A stretch of 64,000 nt of DNA from Agarivorans albus (GCF_019670105.1 NZ_AP023032.1:995501-1059500); one strand, 5' to 3'; numbered from the stretch's first letter, positions 17,173 to 26,372 are shown. A program made the numbers and translations. Notes: a model not told the origin generated them from the sequence alone.

Positions 17173-19140
17173 TTATGGGCGCCGCACACCTAAGCTTATC
17201 TGTGGACCTGGGCAATCCATTACTGCTGCAATGCAGCGGATCATTTCGTTTTCTAACACAGTAAGTTGTTTATCTAAACAAACGCACGCTACCAAGGCGC
17301 GCAAAATACGCTGTTTAATTTGCGGGTAGGCGTTGGCGAGCTTTTTCACTGCTGGGCCAAAATGCTCAACTTGACATTGCTCTAGAGGCAACAAGGTAAT
17401 GGTATATAAACCAATGCTGTTGGCGCCAATCCCAAAGGCGCGCTGAGTCTCGGTATCATTATCATGGCCAAAGTAAGCGAGGCTCGATAATACGACTGAA
17501 AATGGCTCAGATAACGCTGGAATACTGCTATAGACCGGTTTGCTGTGTGTGACTTTTTCAAATTGATGAGATAAGTAGTGTTTTACTAAGTGGTATAAAC
17601 ACCATTCATACATATCCACTTGTTGGTCTGCCTTAATTAGGCTGCGCAGGTTATCCATAAAACGCTGATATTGCTTAGCCGACATACACTTAAGCGCAGG
17701 AAAAGATAGTTCAAGCAAGGGTAAGCGGTAGCTTTTGTCCACCGAATTTATCCAATTCCATGCTTGAAGGGTTTCTTCAATTCTTGAAGATTTACTCAGG
17801 TTGTCTTTAATATCGTCTAACTGTTTAGCGCGTTGTGCTTCATAGTTACTAAGCAGCAAGGCATAAACCACACTGATAACGCCACAAGGATCATGAGCTA
17901 AACTGAGCAATCCATCGGGTAAGTGGGCTAATTCGCCACTTACCGTTACGGTATTTTCTGACAGGGTAAACTCAGCTTTATCAGATTTGTTATCTAGAGC
18001 GTTTATGGCCGCTTCTGCTGCCGCTGCTACAAACACGGTTTTTTTGAGTTGCTCCTGGCGTTGCTTTTTGGCTTGCTGTTGGCTGGTTTTACTGTAAATA
18101 GGTTTGGCTACTTTTTTAATATCGCGCTTGATCAATGCGCCATCCCAACGAGGAAGAATCCGTTTTATCCGTGATTTAATGGCTGGATGAGTAGCAAAAA
18201 AACTGCCTAAACGGCGAGCATCACCTATAAACATATGGCTGGTTTCTTGGCTGAGTGGGGTACGTAAACCCGAACCAGCATCATAACCGCCGATAATTTT
18301 TAGCGCATCGGCGATGCCATTGGGGTTGCGAGTAAACTGCACAGCCGATGCATCTGCCAAATACTCGCGCTGGCGACTGATGGCCGCTTTGATCATATTT
18401 GCAAAGAATAAACCTATCCAGCCTAGAGCCAGTAAGCCAAATCCTGCAGCAGCCACCCGAGCGTCATTATTGTTAGAACGGCTCGATGAACGGTGGCTAT
18501 AACGCTGAGTATGCAAAATAAATTCACCAAGGTTAGCGATAAAAACTATCCCGCTAAGCAAGGCAATTAAGCGCACGTTTAGGCGCATATCACCATTAAG
18601 AATATGACTAAACTCGTGGGCGACTACACCTTGCAGCTGCTCTCTATTAAGCTGTTCAAGTGCGCCTTGAGTAATGCCAATCACTGCGTCGGCTGGGGTG
18701 TGCCCTGCTGCAAAAGCATTAATGCCAATTTCATCTTTAAGCAAATATACCGAAGGCACCGGCATGCCAGAGGCTAGTGCCATTTCTTCAACAACATTGA
18801 GTATTTGTTGCTGCTCTGGGTGTTGGCTATTTGGAGGAATACGCTGACCACCTAAAGATTCAGCTATTCTTCTGCCGCCATCTTTTAACTGAAACCACTT
18901 AAAAGCAATCGCGCAGATAATGACGCTAGTCATTACCAAGCTAACAAATACCAGAATATCAGCTGAGAAGAAGCTGCGATTGTCTGGCAAGTTTAACTCA
19001 CTGGTAGAGTCAAACATCCACAAACACGCGGCGATCAAAATATTACTTAGGCCAATTAAAATGATCACCGCGATAACAAATAATAAGATCAACCACTTGC
19101 TGTTACGACGAGCATGATCTTGTTCGGCAAAAAAGTTCAT
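17173..19140 (-). CDS. M48-family membrane metalloprotease with C-terminal extension
   Basis: Two N-terminal membrane helices (about residues 17-42 and 60-82), then the zinc protease domain with HEFSH at 175-179, two further hydrophobic segments (about 190-210 and 235-255) and the EYLADASAVQFTRNP third-ligand region near 270. The first ~340 residues resemble HtpX; the remaining ~300 residues are extra and mostly helical, with a TerB-like look in the last 130. GGGGAG precedes ATG. It lies 15 bp downstream of lemA, a common LemA-M48 pairing, suggesting envelope protein quality control. Confidence 0.9.
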   Translation of the reverse strand: MNFFAEQDHARRNSKWLILLFVIAVIILIGLSNILIAACLWMFDSTSELNLPDNRSFFSADILVFVSLVMTSVIICAIAFKWFQLKDGGRRIAESLGGQRIPPNSQHPEQQQILNVVEEMALASGMPVPSVYLLKDEIGINAFAAGHTPADAVIGITQGALEQLNREQLQGVVAHEFSHILNGDMRLNVRLIALLSGIVFIANLGEFILHTQRYSHRSSSRSNNNDARVAAAGFGLLALGWIGLFFANMIKAAISRQREYLADASAVQFTRNPNGIADALKIIGGYDAGSGLRTPLSQETSHMFIGDARRLGSFFATHPAIKSRIKRILPRWDGALIKRDIKKVAKPIYSKTSQQQAKKQRQEQLKKTVFVAAAAEAAINALDNKSDKAEFTLSENTVTVSGELAHLPDGLLSLAHDPCGVISVVYALLLSNYEAQRAKQLDDIKDNLSKSSRIEETLQAWNWINSVDKSYRLPLLELSFPALKCMSAKQYQRFMDNLRSLIKADQQVDMYEWCLYHLVKHYLSHQFEKVTHSKPVYSSIPALSEPFSVVLSSLAYFGHDNDTETQRAFGIGANSIGLYTITLLPLEQCQVEHFGPAVKKLANAYPQIKQRILRALVACVCLDKQLTVLENEMIRCIAAVMDCPGPQISLGVRRP

Positions 19141-19155
19141 GGTGCTCCCCGGTGC

Positions 19156-19749
19156 TTAAAAAGACACTTTAGGGGCGTTTTGTATCTCAGCACTGTCGGC
19201 AAACTCGAGTAAGTTTGCATCTTTTTTATGGCCAAATTGGGCAGCAAAAAACACCGGTGGGAAAGATTGACGGTATTCGTTGTATTCGGTTACCGAGTCA
19301 TTAAAGGCTTGGCGTGAAAACGCGACACGGTTTTCTGTAGTAGTAAGCTCTTCACTCACTTGCATCATGTTATCGCTGGCTTTTAGGTCGGGGTAGTTCT
19401 CCATCACAATGTTCATTTTGCTCATGGCTCCTTGTAACACCCCTTCAGCGCTGGCTAATTTGCTAAGCGTTGCTCCAGTGGGATCACTTGCTGCAGCACG
19501 CAATAATGCCGAAGCATCGTTACGGGCGCTAATCACGGCCTCTAAGGTGTCTTTCTCATGTGCCATATAAGCTTTGGCTGTTTCAACTAAATTAGGGATA
19601 AGGTCATAACGACGTTTTAGCTGAACTTCTATTTGAGCAAAGGCGTTTTGGTAGCGATTACGCAAGCTAACTAAACGGTTGTAGATACCAACAACATAAA
19701 AAATTAGTGCCGCAATAATTACCAAAATTACGATTAGTGATACATCCAT
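19156..19749 (-). CDS. lemA: LemA family protein
   Basis: A 197-residue membrane-anchored helical protein. The N-terminal helix VSLIVILVIIAALIFYVVGIYN is followed by the LemA core: LVSLRNRYQNAFAQIEVQLK, RYDLIPNLVETAKAYM and LTTTENRVAFSRQAFNDSV. The N-terminus is thought to face outward. It is encoded immediately upstream of the M48 protease in the same operon, and LemA may assist that protease; the function is otherwise unestablished. Confidence 0.93.
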   Translation of the reverse strand: MDVSLIVILVIIAALIFYVVGIYNRLVSLRNRYQNAFAQIEVQLKRRYDLIPNLVETAKAYMAHEKDTLEAVISARNDASALLRAAASDPTGATLSKLASAEGVLQGAMSKMNIVMENYPDLKASDNMMQVSEELTTTENRVAFSRQAFNDSVTEYNEYRQSFPPVFFAAQFGHKKDANLLEFADSAEIQNAPKVSF

Positions 19750-20080
19750 TTGCCTAAGTTCCTTTATTTATTAAACACTTAATATCTGCATGATACGGAT
19801 TTAGTATAACAATGCCATGGCTTAACTAGCAGTTTACGCTTAAATGATTAAGTTAATTTTTGCCAAGGTGTAAGTAAATGCTGCCAATACTGATTTGGTG
19901 AAAGCTGTGGAGCTGGGCTTGTTGTTTAAGCGTTCGCTAGCCCGGGAAGTTGGCCACGTAAAGGGAGCCGTTAAAGCTAGCTGCAAACCCACAGCATTGG
20001 CAAAAAAGCATTTTAGTTTAGCTACTAAAGCTGCGATGCTAGGTGAACACAAGGATGAAAATAATAGGGTAGATATCACC
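19750..20080. other. Intergenic region without recognised gene
   Basis: This 331-bp stretch separates divergent lemA and marC. The marC frame is open upstream to 19895, but its predicted peptide resembles nothing known and has no good ribosome binding site, so I treat it as non-coding. Promoters for both genes should be here, but none is clear enough to place. Confidence 0.5.
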
Positions 20081-20716
20081 ATGCATGAATTGGCGACACT
20101 CGCTATAACCGTATTTATGGGCTTTTTTGCGATGATGAACCCTATCGCAAATACTGCTGTGTTTGTTGGCTTAACTGGCGGCCAAGGTACTGCTGAGCGC
20201 AAGCGAACTGCGTTTCGCTCACTCGCAACGGCCTTTTGCATCGTGGCAGCTTTTTGTTTACTGGGAAAAGGCATATTTGAATTATTTGGTATTACTTTGC
20301 CAGCGCTGCGTTTAGCTGGCGGTATATTGGTTTTTCTGGTGGGCTACCATATGTTGCAAGGTGCGAGCTCTAAACTGCATTCTCATACTCCCAGCAATGA
20401 TAGTGACGATGAGGAAAAAGACATTGCTGTATCTCCATTAGCGTTGCCTATCCTAGCCGGGCCAGGAACCATTGCTACAGCGATGAATTACTCAGCTTCT
20501 GGAGGAGTTATAAACATCATCGTTACTGTTATCGCATTTGCCTTACTGTGTTTAATTACTTTTATCTGCTTTTTATATGGTCCAAAACTGGTAGATAAAG
20601 TAGGCAAGGATGGGATAAACATTACCACCCGATTAATGGGGCTAATTCTTACCGTTATTGGCATGCAAATGCTAATTCAAGGCGTGCACGATGCCTATAT
20701 GTTGTTCTCTAAATGA
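20081..20716 (+). CDS. MarC family integral membrane protein (UPF0056)
   Basis: A 211-residue protein with six membrane helices: ITVFMGFFAMMNPIANTAVF first, with the family Asn-Pro, and AVSPLALPILAGPGTIATAM as the repeat counterpart with Pro-Leu-Ala-Pro/Gly-Pro-Gly-Thr. A charged loop SNDSDDEEKD separates the halves. MarC was once linked to antibiotic resistance but its function is unproven. ATG 20081 is preferred because it starts the conserved region; 62 upstream in-frame codons are unlike the family. Confidence 0.9.
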   Translation: MHELATLAITVFMGFFAMMNPIANTAVFVGLTGGQGTAERKRTAFRSLATAFCIVAAFCLLGKGIFELFGITLPALRLAGGILVFLVGYHMLQGASSKLHSHTPSNDSDDEEKDIAVSPLALPILAGPGTIATAMNYSASGGVINIIVTVIAFALLCLITFICFLYGPKLVDKVGKDGINITTRLMGLILTVIGMQMLIQGVHDAYMLFSK

Positions 20717-20735
20717 TTTGCATAGAGTAAAAGCA

Positions 20736-20762
20736 AAAAACCAAGGCCTTGCCTTGGTTTTT
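20736..20762. terminator. Bidirectional terminator after marC
   Basis: CCAAGG (20741-20746) pairs with CCTTGG (20752-20757) around a 5-base loop, extended by A/T pairs on both sides. It serves marC on the plus strand and the convergent TIGR02647 gene on the minus strand. Confidence 0.85.
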
Positions 20763-20776
20763 CTCATTAGATGTTT

Positions 20777-21031
20777 TTAAGCGGGAATGTGTTCTGGTTT
20801 GGTAGAAAGTACAGCTAATAAACGTTGAGCGTGCTCAGCAACTTCAATGCCTAAGTCGGTGAGGTAACCACCGTCGGGTAGGGTGCTTAAACCTTTATCA
20901 AACAGGCTTTGTGCTGCAGCAATTACTTCGGGAGCTGCATCATGGTGAACCTTAATCCCGGTTTGCAAACTGCTCATATCAAATTGCAGCAGTAAGTTGA
21001 GTTCGGCGATAGTATTGGGAGTAAATTTCAT
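20777..21031 (-). CDS. TIGR02647 family protein
   Basis: An 84-residue conserved gammaproteobacterial protein of unknown function. The family signature is clear: an N-terminal helix (ELNLLLQFDMSSLQTG), IKVHHDAAPEVIAAAQSLFD, then GLSTLPDGGYLTDLGIEVAE. No membrane or export signal. Single-gene unit sharing a terminator with marC. Confidence 0.85.
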   Translation of the reverse strand: MKFTPNTIAELNLLLQFDMSSLQTGIKVHHDAAPEVIAAAQSLFDKGLSTLPDGGYLTDLGIEVAEHAQRLLAVLSTKPEHIPA

Positions 21032-21237
21032 CGTGCCATCCTTTATGTTTTTGTTATCTCCACATTAGAAAGCCCACTCTTATTGCGCAAGCGGTCAGGA
21101 TAAGAACTGATACCTTACGCACTGTTTTGTTTGCTTACGTGATGCCGCAAAAATCTCTCAATGACCTAGCGCAATTTTGTTCAATAAAGTTTATCGATGA
21201 ATGCATATAGTTTGGTTCTGTTAGAAATACGGAGATC

Positions 21238-21834
21238 ATGGTGAGTATATTTTTATCGATGTTGGTGTTTGCATTTATTGGTGCTGTATCTCCGGGGCCA
21301 GTTAATATTATTGCTACAGGTGCTGGCGCTAATTTTGGTTTTCGACAAGCCTTGCCACATGTAGTTGGGGCGAGTGTTAGTTATAGTTTAGTGGTGCTTA
21401 CAACGGGTTTAGCGCTAAATGCGCTGTTGTATTGGCTTCCTAGTTTAACGGAAGCTTTAAAATACTTAGGGGGCGCTTTTTTATTGTATATCGCGGTGAA
21501 AATTGCTTGTTCACCAGTGGCTACTCAGGCGGAGCGAGCTTTGGCTAAGCCCCCTAGTTTATTACAAGGAGCGCTGGCACAAGGTTTAAATCCTAAGGCT
21601 TGGTTGGTTGCAATGTCTGGAGTAAGTTTATTTGTATCGGCACAGCAGCCAGCATGGTTATATTTGTTGGTTTTTTGCAGCATCTCTCTTATTGTTTGTT
21701 TGGCGGGAGTGGGAACATGGGCCGCGATAGGTTCGCTTATTGCTCGCTATTTGCAATCTCCAATGCGCATGCGAGTATTTAATGTGCTAATGGCGCTGCT
21801 ATTGGCTGTTTCGGTATTGTCGCTTTTTGTGTAG
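21238..21834 (+). CDS. LysE/RhtB family amino-acid exporter
   Basis: A 198-residue protein with about six membrane helices. The N-terminal GAVSPGPVNIIATGAGANFG and the middle GALAQGLNPKAWLVAMS segment (Asn-Pro-Lys-Ala) are LysE-superfamily hallmarks. The substrate is not predictable. GGAG lies three bases before ATG and six before the next codon, GTG, which may be the true start. It is followed 18 bp later by an AraC-type regulator, a frequent LysE partner. Confidence 0.9.
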   Translation: MVSIFLSMLVFAFIGAVSPGPVNIIATGAGANFGFRQALPHVVGASVSYSLVVLTTGLALNALLYWLPSLTEALKYLGGAFLLYIAVKIACSPVATQAERALAKPPSLLQGALAQGLNPKAWLVAMSGVSLFVSAQQPAWLYLLVFCSISLIVCLAGVGTWAAIGSLIARYLQSPMRMRVFNVLMALLLAVSVLSLFV

Positions 21835-21852
21835 CTCTATGAGTGAGGCTTT

Positions 21853-22671
21853 ATGACAACTATTGCAAAGCATTTATTAAAGCGAAGTGCCCAGCTGCCG
21901 TTTGTTGAGCTGCGCCAAGCTGAGCATTCTGAGGCTTGTTACCATAGCCATTCTCACGATGAGTTTTCCTTTGGCATTATTGATACTGGCGAAGCCATTT
22001 ATAAAAACATGCAACGCCAGCATCATATTAGCCAAGGACATAGCGTAACCATTAACCCCGGAGATGTGCATTCTTGTAATCCAAAACAAGGTGCTTGGTC
22101 TTATCGAATGTTGTTTGTGGAAACGGCTTGGGTAGCGCAACTGCAACAAGAGATGTTTGCGCGTTCTGCCAGTGACTATTTTGCATTCGAGAAACATTGC
22201 TTAAGTCATAAACAAAACTACCGTTTATTAGAGAGCTTGTTTAATAGCATTAAATTAGAGCGAAACTCACTAGAGCAAGAAAGCTTGTTGATAGCTTTTT
22301 TCGAGCAACAGTTTGCAGCAAAACACCCATTGCGAGCGGACTTACGTTGTTTAGCTAAACCGCAATTAAAAAGGGTGAAAGAGTGTATTTCTGATCAGCT
22401 AGATAGCCAGCTAAGCTTGGGTGAACTTGCTCAAGTGGCCGGGCTTAGTCGTTTTCATTTAGTGCGCAGTTTCAAGCAAGTTTACGGATTGTCTCCGCAT
22501 GCCTTTCAACTTAATCAGCGAATTAATCGAGCCAAAGCTCTATTGCGCGAAGGAAGCAGTATTGCTGACACTGCCTTAGATTTAGGCTTTGCTGATCAAA
22601 GTCACTTTCAACGAAATTTCAAAAAGCGCTTGGCACTTACACCTAAGCAGTACCAAGGCTTTTTTGTGTAG
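21853..22671 (+). CDS. AraC family transcriptional regulator
   Basis: N-terminal cupin-like ligand-binding domain (HSHSHDEFSFGIIDTG, then HHISQGHSVTINPGDVHSC) and a C-terminal double helix-turn-helix (LSLGELAQVAGLSRFHLVRS; ADTALDLGFADQSHFQRNF), about residues 170-270. It is encoded directly downstream of the LysE exporter and probably controls it in response to a small ligand. Not assignable to a named member. Confidence 0.92.
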   Translation: MTTIAKHLLKRSAQLPFVELRQAEHSEACYHSHSHDEFSFGIIDTGEAIYKNMQRQHHISQGHSVTINPGDVHSCNPKQGAWSYRMLFVETAWVAQLQQEMFARSASDYFAFEKHCLSHKQNYRLLESLFNSIKLERNSLEQESLLIAFFEQQFAAKHPLRADLRCLAKPQLKRVKECISDQLDSQLSLGELAQVAGLSRFHLVRSFKQVYGLSPHAFQLNQRINRAKALLREGSSIADTALDLGFADQSHFQRNFKKRLALTPKQYQGFFV

Positions 22672-22701
22672 CATGCTCACCCTTAAGGGAGCACTACAGA
22701 G

Positions 22702-23352
22702 TTAGTTCTTTAATGATTCTAACACTGGTAATAAATCACTCGGCTCTTGGCGCTTGGTGTAGTCTGGGTCGACAAAGGCACTCGCGATAGAACCATCTTG
22801 GGCAATGACATAAGTTACCGCTAGCGGTAAGTTAAATTGTCCTGCGCCGTTATGTTGTTCTACTTCAATACCAAATGATGAGTAAATAGGGCGTAGCTCT
22901 TCGGGTAGGGCAAAAACGATACCTAAGCTTTTGGCGTATTCTGCATTTTCGTCACTTAACACCTGAAACTCCAACTCATTTTTCTCGGTGGTGCTTAACG
23001 ATGCATCTGGAAGCTCAGGGGTGATCGCCACTAGGTTTGCTCCTAAGGCTTTAATTTGCGGTAGAATTTGCTGGTAGGCGCGTAGCTCTAGGTTGCAGTA
23101 GGGACACCAGCCACCACGGTAAAAAGTCACAATAGCCGGACCTTGCTTGAGTAATTCAGCCAAACTAACCGAGTCACCATTTTGATTAGGTAAGGTAAAC
23201 GCTGGTAGTTGTTGCCCTTGTTGAGGCGCATTGGCTGCAATGCCACTCTCGGCTAAGTTTTTGGTGGCTTGTTTCATTAGTTGCTGCACCTCTAGTGGTG
23301 CTTTCGCTACAAAAGAAGCAATGTAATCGGCGATCTCTGTTTGTAAACTCAT
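22702..23352 (-). CDS. Peroxiredoxin-like (AhpC/TSA) protein
   Basis: Thioredoxin-fold protein, 216 residues. The core motif FYRGGWCPYCNLELRAYQ (about residues 85-102) has a CxxC arrangement; the usual peroxiredoxin PxxxTxxC context is altered, as in the 'peroxiredoxin-like' subfamily. A helical N-terminal extension of ~45 residues precedes it. ATG 23352 has AAGGA six bases upstream. It is divergent from a TetR-type regulator, and the gap holds three evenly spaced operator-like sites, so it is probably repressed by that neighbour. Confidence 0.88.
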   Translation of the reverse strand: MSLQTEIADYIASFVAKAPLEVQQLMKQATKNLAESGIAANAPQQGQQLPAFTLPNQNGDSVSLAELLKQGPAIVTFYRGGWCPYCNLELRAYQQILPQIKALGANLVAITPELPDASLSTTEKNELEFQVLSDENAEYAKSLGIVFALPEELRPIYSSFGIEVEQHNGAGQFNLPLAVTYVIAQDGSIASAFVDPDYTKRQEPSDLLPVLESLKN

Positions 23353-23381
23353 GGTCAATCCTTAGAGGTGTTAGCTTGTTT

Positions 23382-23443
23382 TTGAATGTTCATTCAAGCA
23401 GTGTTTGAATGAACATTCAAGTTAATTTTGAATAAACGTTCAA
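23382..23443. promoter_or_regulatory. Three TetR-type operators at 23-bp spacing
   Basis: Three 16-bp near-palindromes in the divergent gap: TTGAATGTTCATTCAA (23382-23397), TTGAATGAACATTCAA (23405-23420) and TTGAATAAACGTTCAA (23428-23443). Each starts exactly 23 bp after the previous one, and the first two are reverse complements of each other. The regulator gene adjoining them is the likely binder. Confidence 0.85.
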
Positions 23444-23510
23444 AAAAATGTTTAATTGTTTACCTCAAGGTATACTTACACCGAGTTACCTAAGTAGAGT
23501 GGATAGATAA

Positions 23511-24083
23511 ATGGCTAAGATGCAGTTTCAGCGTGACCAGGTATTGGAGCAGTCGGCTAACTTGTTTTGGCGAGTGGGTTATAACGCCACTTCTATGCAA
23601 CAGGTGTTCAAACATACTGGCTTAAAACCGGGTAGTGTTTACTTAGCCTTTGGTAACAAAGAGGCACTATTTAAAGAGTCTTTAAGCCATTACGCTGAAG
23701 TCTCTAAAGCGGGAATTACCAAAAGTTTAGACGCAGCAGAGTCGGTTGAGTTGGGCATCTGTGAAATACTTGATGGCATGGTGTCTCAATCTGCTGCATC
23801 GGACTACTGCAGCTGCTTTTTGGTGAAAAGTCAGCTTGAGCTAAGTGATGAGCCAAACTTACAAAGTTTTGTGAGTGAGCAACTACAGCAAATAGAGCAG
23901 CTTTATGCTGGCTATTTACAAGCAAAGTATGGTGAACAAGACGCTAAAGCCAAAGCGTGTTGTATCATGCTTCACATCTTTGGCATTCGAGTTTATAGCT
24001 ACCACCAAGGTAGTGAGTTAGCAATGCGCCAAGCCTTGCGTACCGGGCTTGCTTGGTTGCCGTGGCATGGCTTGAGCCACTAA
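23511..24083 (+). CDS. TetR/AcrR family transcriptional regulator
   Basis: 190 residues. N-terminal helix-turn-helix (QSANLFWRVGYNATSMQQVF, then KPGSVYLAFGNKEALFKESL, about 10-55). The C-terminal ligand/dimer domain carries a CSCF motif near residue 103 (SDYCSCFLVKS), giving closely spaced cysteines that could sense oxidants. It is divergent from the peroxiredoxin-like gene, its probable target along with itself. Confidence 0.92.
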   Translation: MAKMQFQRDQVLEQSANLFWRVGYNATSMQQVFKHTGLKPGSVYLAFGNKEALFKESLSHYAEVSKAGITKSLDAAESVELGICEILDGMVSQSAASDYCSCFLVKSQLELSDEPNLQSFVSEQLQQIEQLYAGYLQAKYGEQDAKAKACCIMLHIFGIRVYSYHQGSELAMRQALRTGLAWLPWHGLSH

Positions 24084-24107
24084 ACTTAGCTGTTAGCCAG
24101 TTAGTTA

Positions 24108-24815
24108 TTACCAACTTAGCTCTTGGTCATCCCAAGACCAAAACTTGCCGCTTTGCTCTGGACTTAGTTGATATATTCTCTTCAGCAGCAATGTTGCACT
24201 GCGTTCGCTGGTTAACAGCTTGTGTTTGGCAACATTGGCTTGAAATGGCTTCGATAAGGCTGTGTCGGTGGTACCGGGATGCCAAGCCGCGACACAAACC
24301 TTAGGGTGAGTGCGTTGCCATTCTATGGCGATGTTTTTTAAGGCCATATTAAGCGCAGCTTTAGCACAACGATAACTATGCCAACCACCAATGCGATTGT
24401 CGCTAATTGATGCCAGCTTGGCCGAGATACTTAAAAATACGCCGGATTGACTATGTTTAAGCGCCTTAGCGGCATGTTTTGCCAGTAGCAAACTGGGCAA
24501 GGCATTTAGCTGCATGCTCAGCATAAAGCTAGCCGTTTGGCATTGGCTTAAGCTTTTTTCAGGCTTTAACTGAGGCGAGTGTAATACACCGGCGCAATTT
24601 ATCAGCCAATCCAGTTGGTGAATACTTACCATTAGCGCCGCTATCTCTGTTTCATCGCTAAGGTCTAGTTGCTGCCAATTAAGCTTAGGATGCTGCAAGG
24701 AAGGCATATTCGAATGCCAAGTGGCAGTGACATTTGTAATCGTTGCTTGTTCGAGCAGTTGTTTAACTAAAGCGAGGCCTATGCCACCGCTGCCGCCAGT
24801 TATCAATACTTTCAT
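24108..24815 (-). CDS. Short-chain dehydrogenase/reductase (C-factor-like)
   Basis: NAD(P)-dependent SDR, 235 residues. Cofactor motif TGGSGGIG at 7-14, structural NCAG near 73-76, Ser in SISAK and the catalytic YRCAK (YxxxK). Sequence style resembles the CsgA/C-factor group of SDRs; the substrate is unknown. It converges with the TetR gene, with only ~24 bp between them and no visible terminator. Confidence 0.9.
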   Translation of the reverse strand: MKVLITGGSGGIGLALVKQLLEQATITNVTATWHSNMPSLQHPKLNWQQLDLSDETEIAALMVSIHQLDWLINCAGVLHSPQLKPEKSLSQCQTASFMLSMQLNALPSLLLAKHAAKALKHSQSGVFLSISAKLASISDNRIGGWHSYRCAKAALNMALKNIAIEWQRTHPKVCVAAWHPGTTDTALSKPFQANVAKHKLLTSERSATLLLKRIYQLSPEQSGKFWSWDDQELSW

Positions 24816-24957
24816 GGGTAGAATTTTGTGGTTGGTTTTAGTTGGTTACGTGGCGAAGTGTTAACTAGTTTATTAAAGCAGGAATTAAGTGGGTGCTAGC
24901 GGAGCAAGTTTGAGAGAAATTCAGTGGCAAGCAGGCGCTTGCCACTGTTAGTCATGT

Positions 24958-26211
24958 TTAGAACAAGTGGCTGTATTGCATAGAGTAGTAAATGGCGTCT
25001 GAACGAGTATGGCCAACTACAGTGTTTGGTAAGCTCGCTCCTGCTAATACGGCGCTATCTTCTAATACTTCCACATCTTTACCACGTACGAATGCTAGGC
25101 CAAAGTCGATGCTTGAGTTTTTGTTTATGTGATAGCTGGCACCAGCGGTGTACCAGTTACGATCTGAATCAGGAATAGATAACGAGCTAATCTCATCCAC
25201 TACACCTTTGTCATGCATGTAACCGGCACGGGCGGTCCAATTTTGATTGATAGTGTAAGTACCACCTACACTAAACAACCAAGAGTTCTTCCATTGGTAG
25301 CTTTTTACTGTGGTATCTGGGTAATTACCAGTAACCGTAATATGTTCAAAATCACCCCAACTAGTATGCTGTGCGGTGTAGTGCACCGCCCAACTAGGGC
25401 TTAACTCGTGGTAACCAGCGATTTGGAAAATGTTGGGCAGAGGAATATGGATTTCTTCAAATTTAGCTCCTCCCACTTCCACATTGCCGTCAGCTTTAAA
25501 TGTTGGGCTAAAGCGATAGCTCATACCTAAGCGGTTTTTATCGTTGATCTCGTAGGTAGCACCTAGAATACCACCCAAGGCCCAACCGTCGGCTTCTACG
25601 TCAACCAGAGTAGATTGTACGCCTGAACCACCTTGAATCTCGCCTTGACGTTTTAACTTACCTTCACCGTAGATAAAGTCTACACCAGCACCAATGCTAA
25701 ATTGTTGGTTAATCCGGTAAGACACGCTGGCATTGAAGTTAGAAGTAATAATCTCTGTTTCGCCAAGTAAATCAACAGGGGTAATTGGCGCACCGCTGTT
25801 ATTTAAAGAACTAATATCGGTGCCTGTACCAAAATTAGAAAAGGCACCTACGCCAACAGCAAAGGCATCGTTAATTGGGTGGATGTAGTAGATGTTAGGA
25901 ATAACTTTGTTGTCCGCTGCGTCTGGTTCGCTACCGTATTGAATGGTGCCGCCCAAAGCGCTTACATCTTTAATGGTTACATCTACGTCTGCGTAGGTTA
26001 AACCTAATGACAAGGCTTTGCGGTCAAACATCGCCATGGCTGCAGGGTTACGTGATAATACCGATGCATTATCAGCAATAACTGCGTCACCAGAAAACGC
26101 ACGACCAATACCGGTGGCCGATTGGCTATTTAATTGAAAACCTGCCGCTAAACTTTGGCCAGTAAGTAATGAGGCGCTAATTGCAACTAGACTTAATTTA
26201 CGTTTATCCAT
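24958..26211 (-). CDS. fadL: FadL-type outer-membrane long-chain fatty acid transporter
   Basis: Outer-membrane beta-barrel of the OmpP1/FadL family, 417 residues. Sec signal (SLLTGQSLAAG), then the N-terminal hatch GFQLNSQSATGIGRAFSG with the conserved NPAAMA segment, repeated amphipathic strands and a terminal aromatic (YSHLF). It imports long-chain fatty acids or other hydrophobic compounds. Two FadR-like sites lie 100-160 bp upstream, supporting regulation by fatty acids. Confidence 0.92.
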   Translation of the reverse strand: MDKRKLSLVAISASLLTGQSLAAGFQLNSQSATGIGRAFSGDAVIADNASVLSRNPAAMAMFDRKALSLGLTYADVDVTIKDVSALGGTIQYGSEPDAADNKVIPNIYYIHPINDAFAVGVGAFSNFGTGTDISSLNNSGAPITPVDLLGETEIITSNFNASVSYRINQQFSIGAGVDFIYGEGKLKRQGEIQGGSGVQSTLVDVEADGWALGGILGATYEINDKNRLGMSYRFSPTFKADGNVEVGGAKFEEIHIPLPNIFQIAGYHELSPSWAVHYTAQHTSWGDFEHITVTGNYPDTTVKSYQWKNSWLFSVGGTYTINQNWTARAGYMHDKGVVDEISSLSIPDSDRNWYTAGASYHINKNSSIDFGLAFVRGKDVEVLEDSAVLAGASLPNTVVGHTRSDAIYYSMQYSHLF

Positions 26212-26312
26212 AACTTCTAATCTCTCGAATAAGTGTCTCAGTTCGCATGGCGTAACTGAATTGTTTTATTTTTGTAATATTTTCCGCATCTTAGGCAAGT
26301 GATCGGTCCTCT

Positions 26313-26326
26313 ACAACTCCGACCAG
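26313..26326 (-). promoter_or_regulatory. Putative FadR site 1 upstream of fadL
   Basis: On the minus strand the sequence reads CTGGTCGGAGTTGT, close to the FadR consensus CTGGTCNGACNTGTT with one core mismatch. It lies about 100 bp upstream of the fadL start, in the 303-bp gap 26212-26514, which contains no gene. Confidence 0.5.
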
Positions 26327-26361
26327 AGCGAATATTCTAATGTTGAAATTGTTAAAAGCGG

Positions 26362-26372
26362 TGGTCTGACCT
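26362..26372. promoter_or_regulatory. Putative FadR site 2 upstream of fadL
   Basis: TGGTCTGACCT matches the FadR core TGGTCNGACNT exactly. It lies about 150 bp upstream of fadL and also about 145 bp upstream of the divergent Dabb gene. Enterobacterial fadL likewise has two FadR sites. Confidence 0.6.

Noticed and set aside
19895-20080. N-terminal extension of marC
   Set aside because: Sixty-two extra codons unlike the MarC family and without a ribosome binding site; ATG 20081 starts the conserved first helix.
22674-22693. Terminator between the AraC and peroxiredoxin genes
   Set aside because: A hairpin can be drawn (TGCTC...AGCA around CCCTTAAGGG) but there is no T run on either strand.
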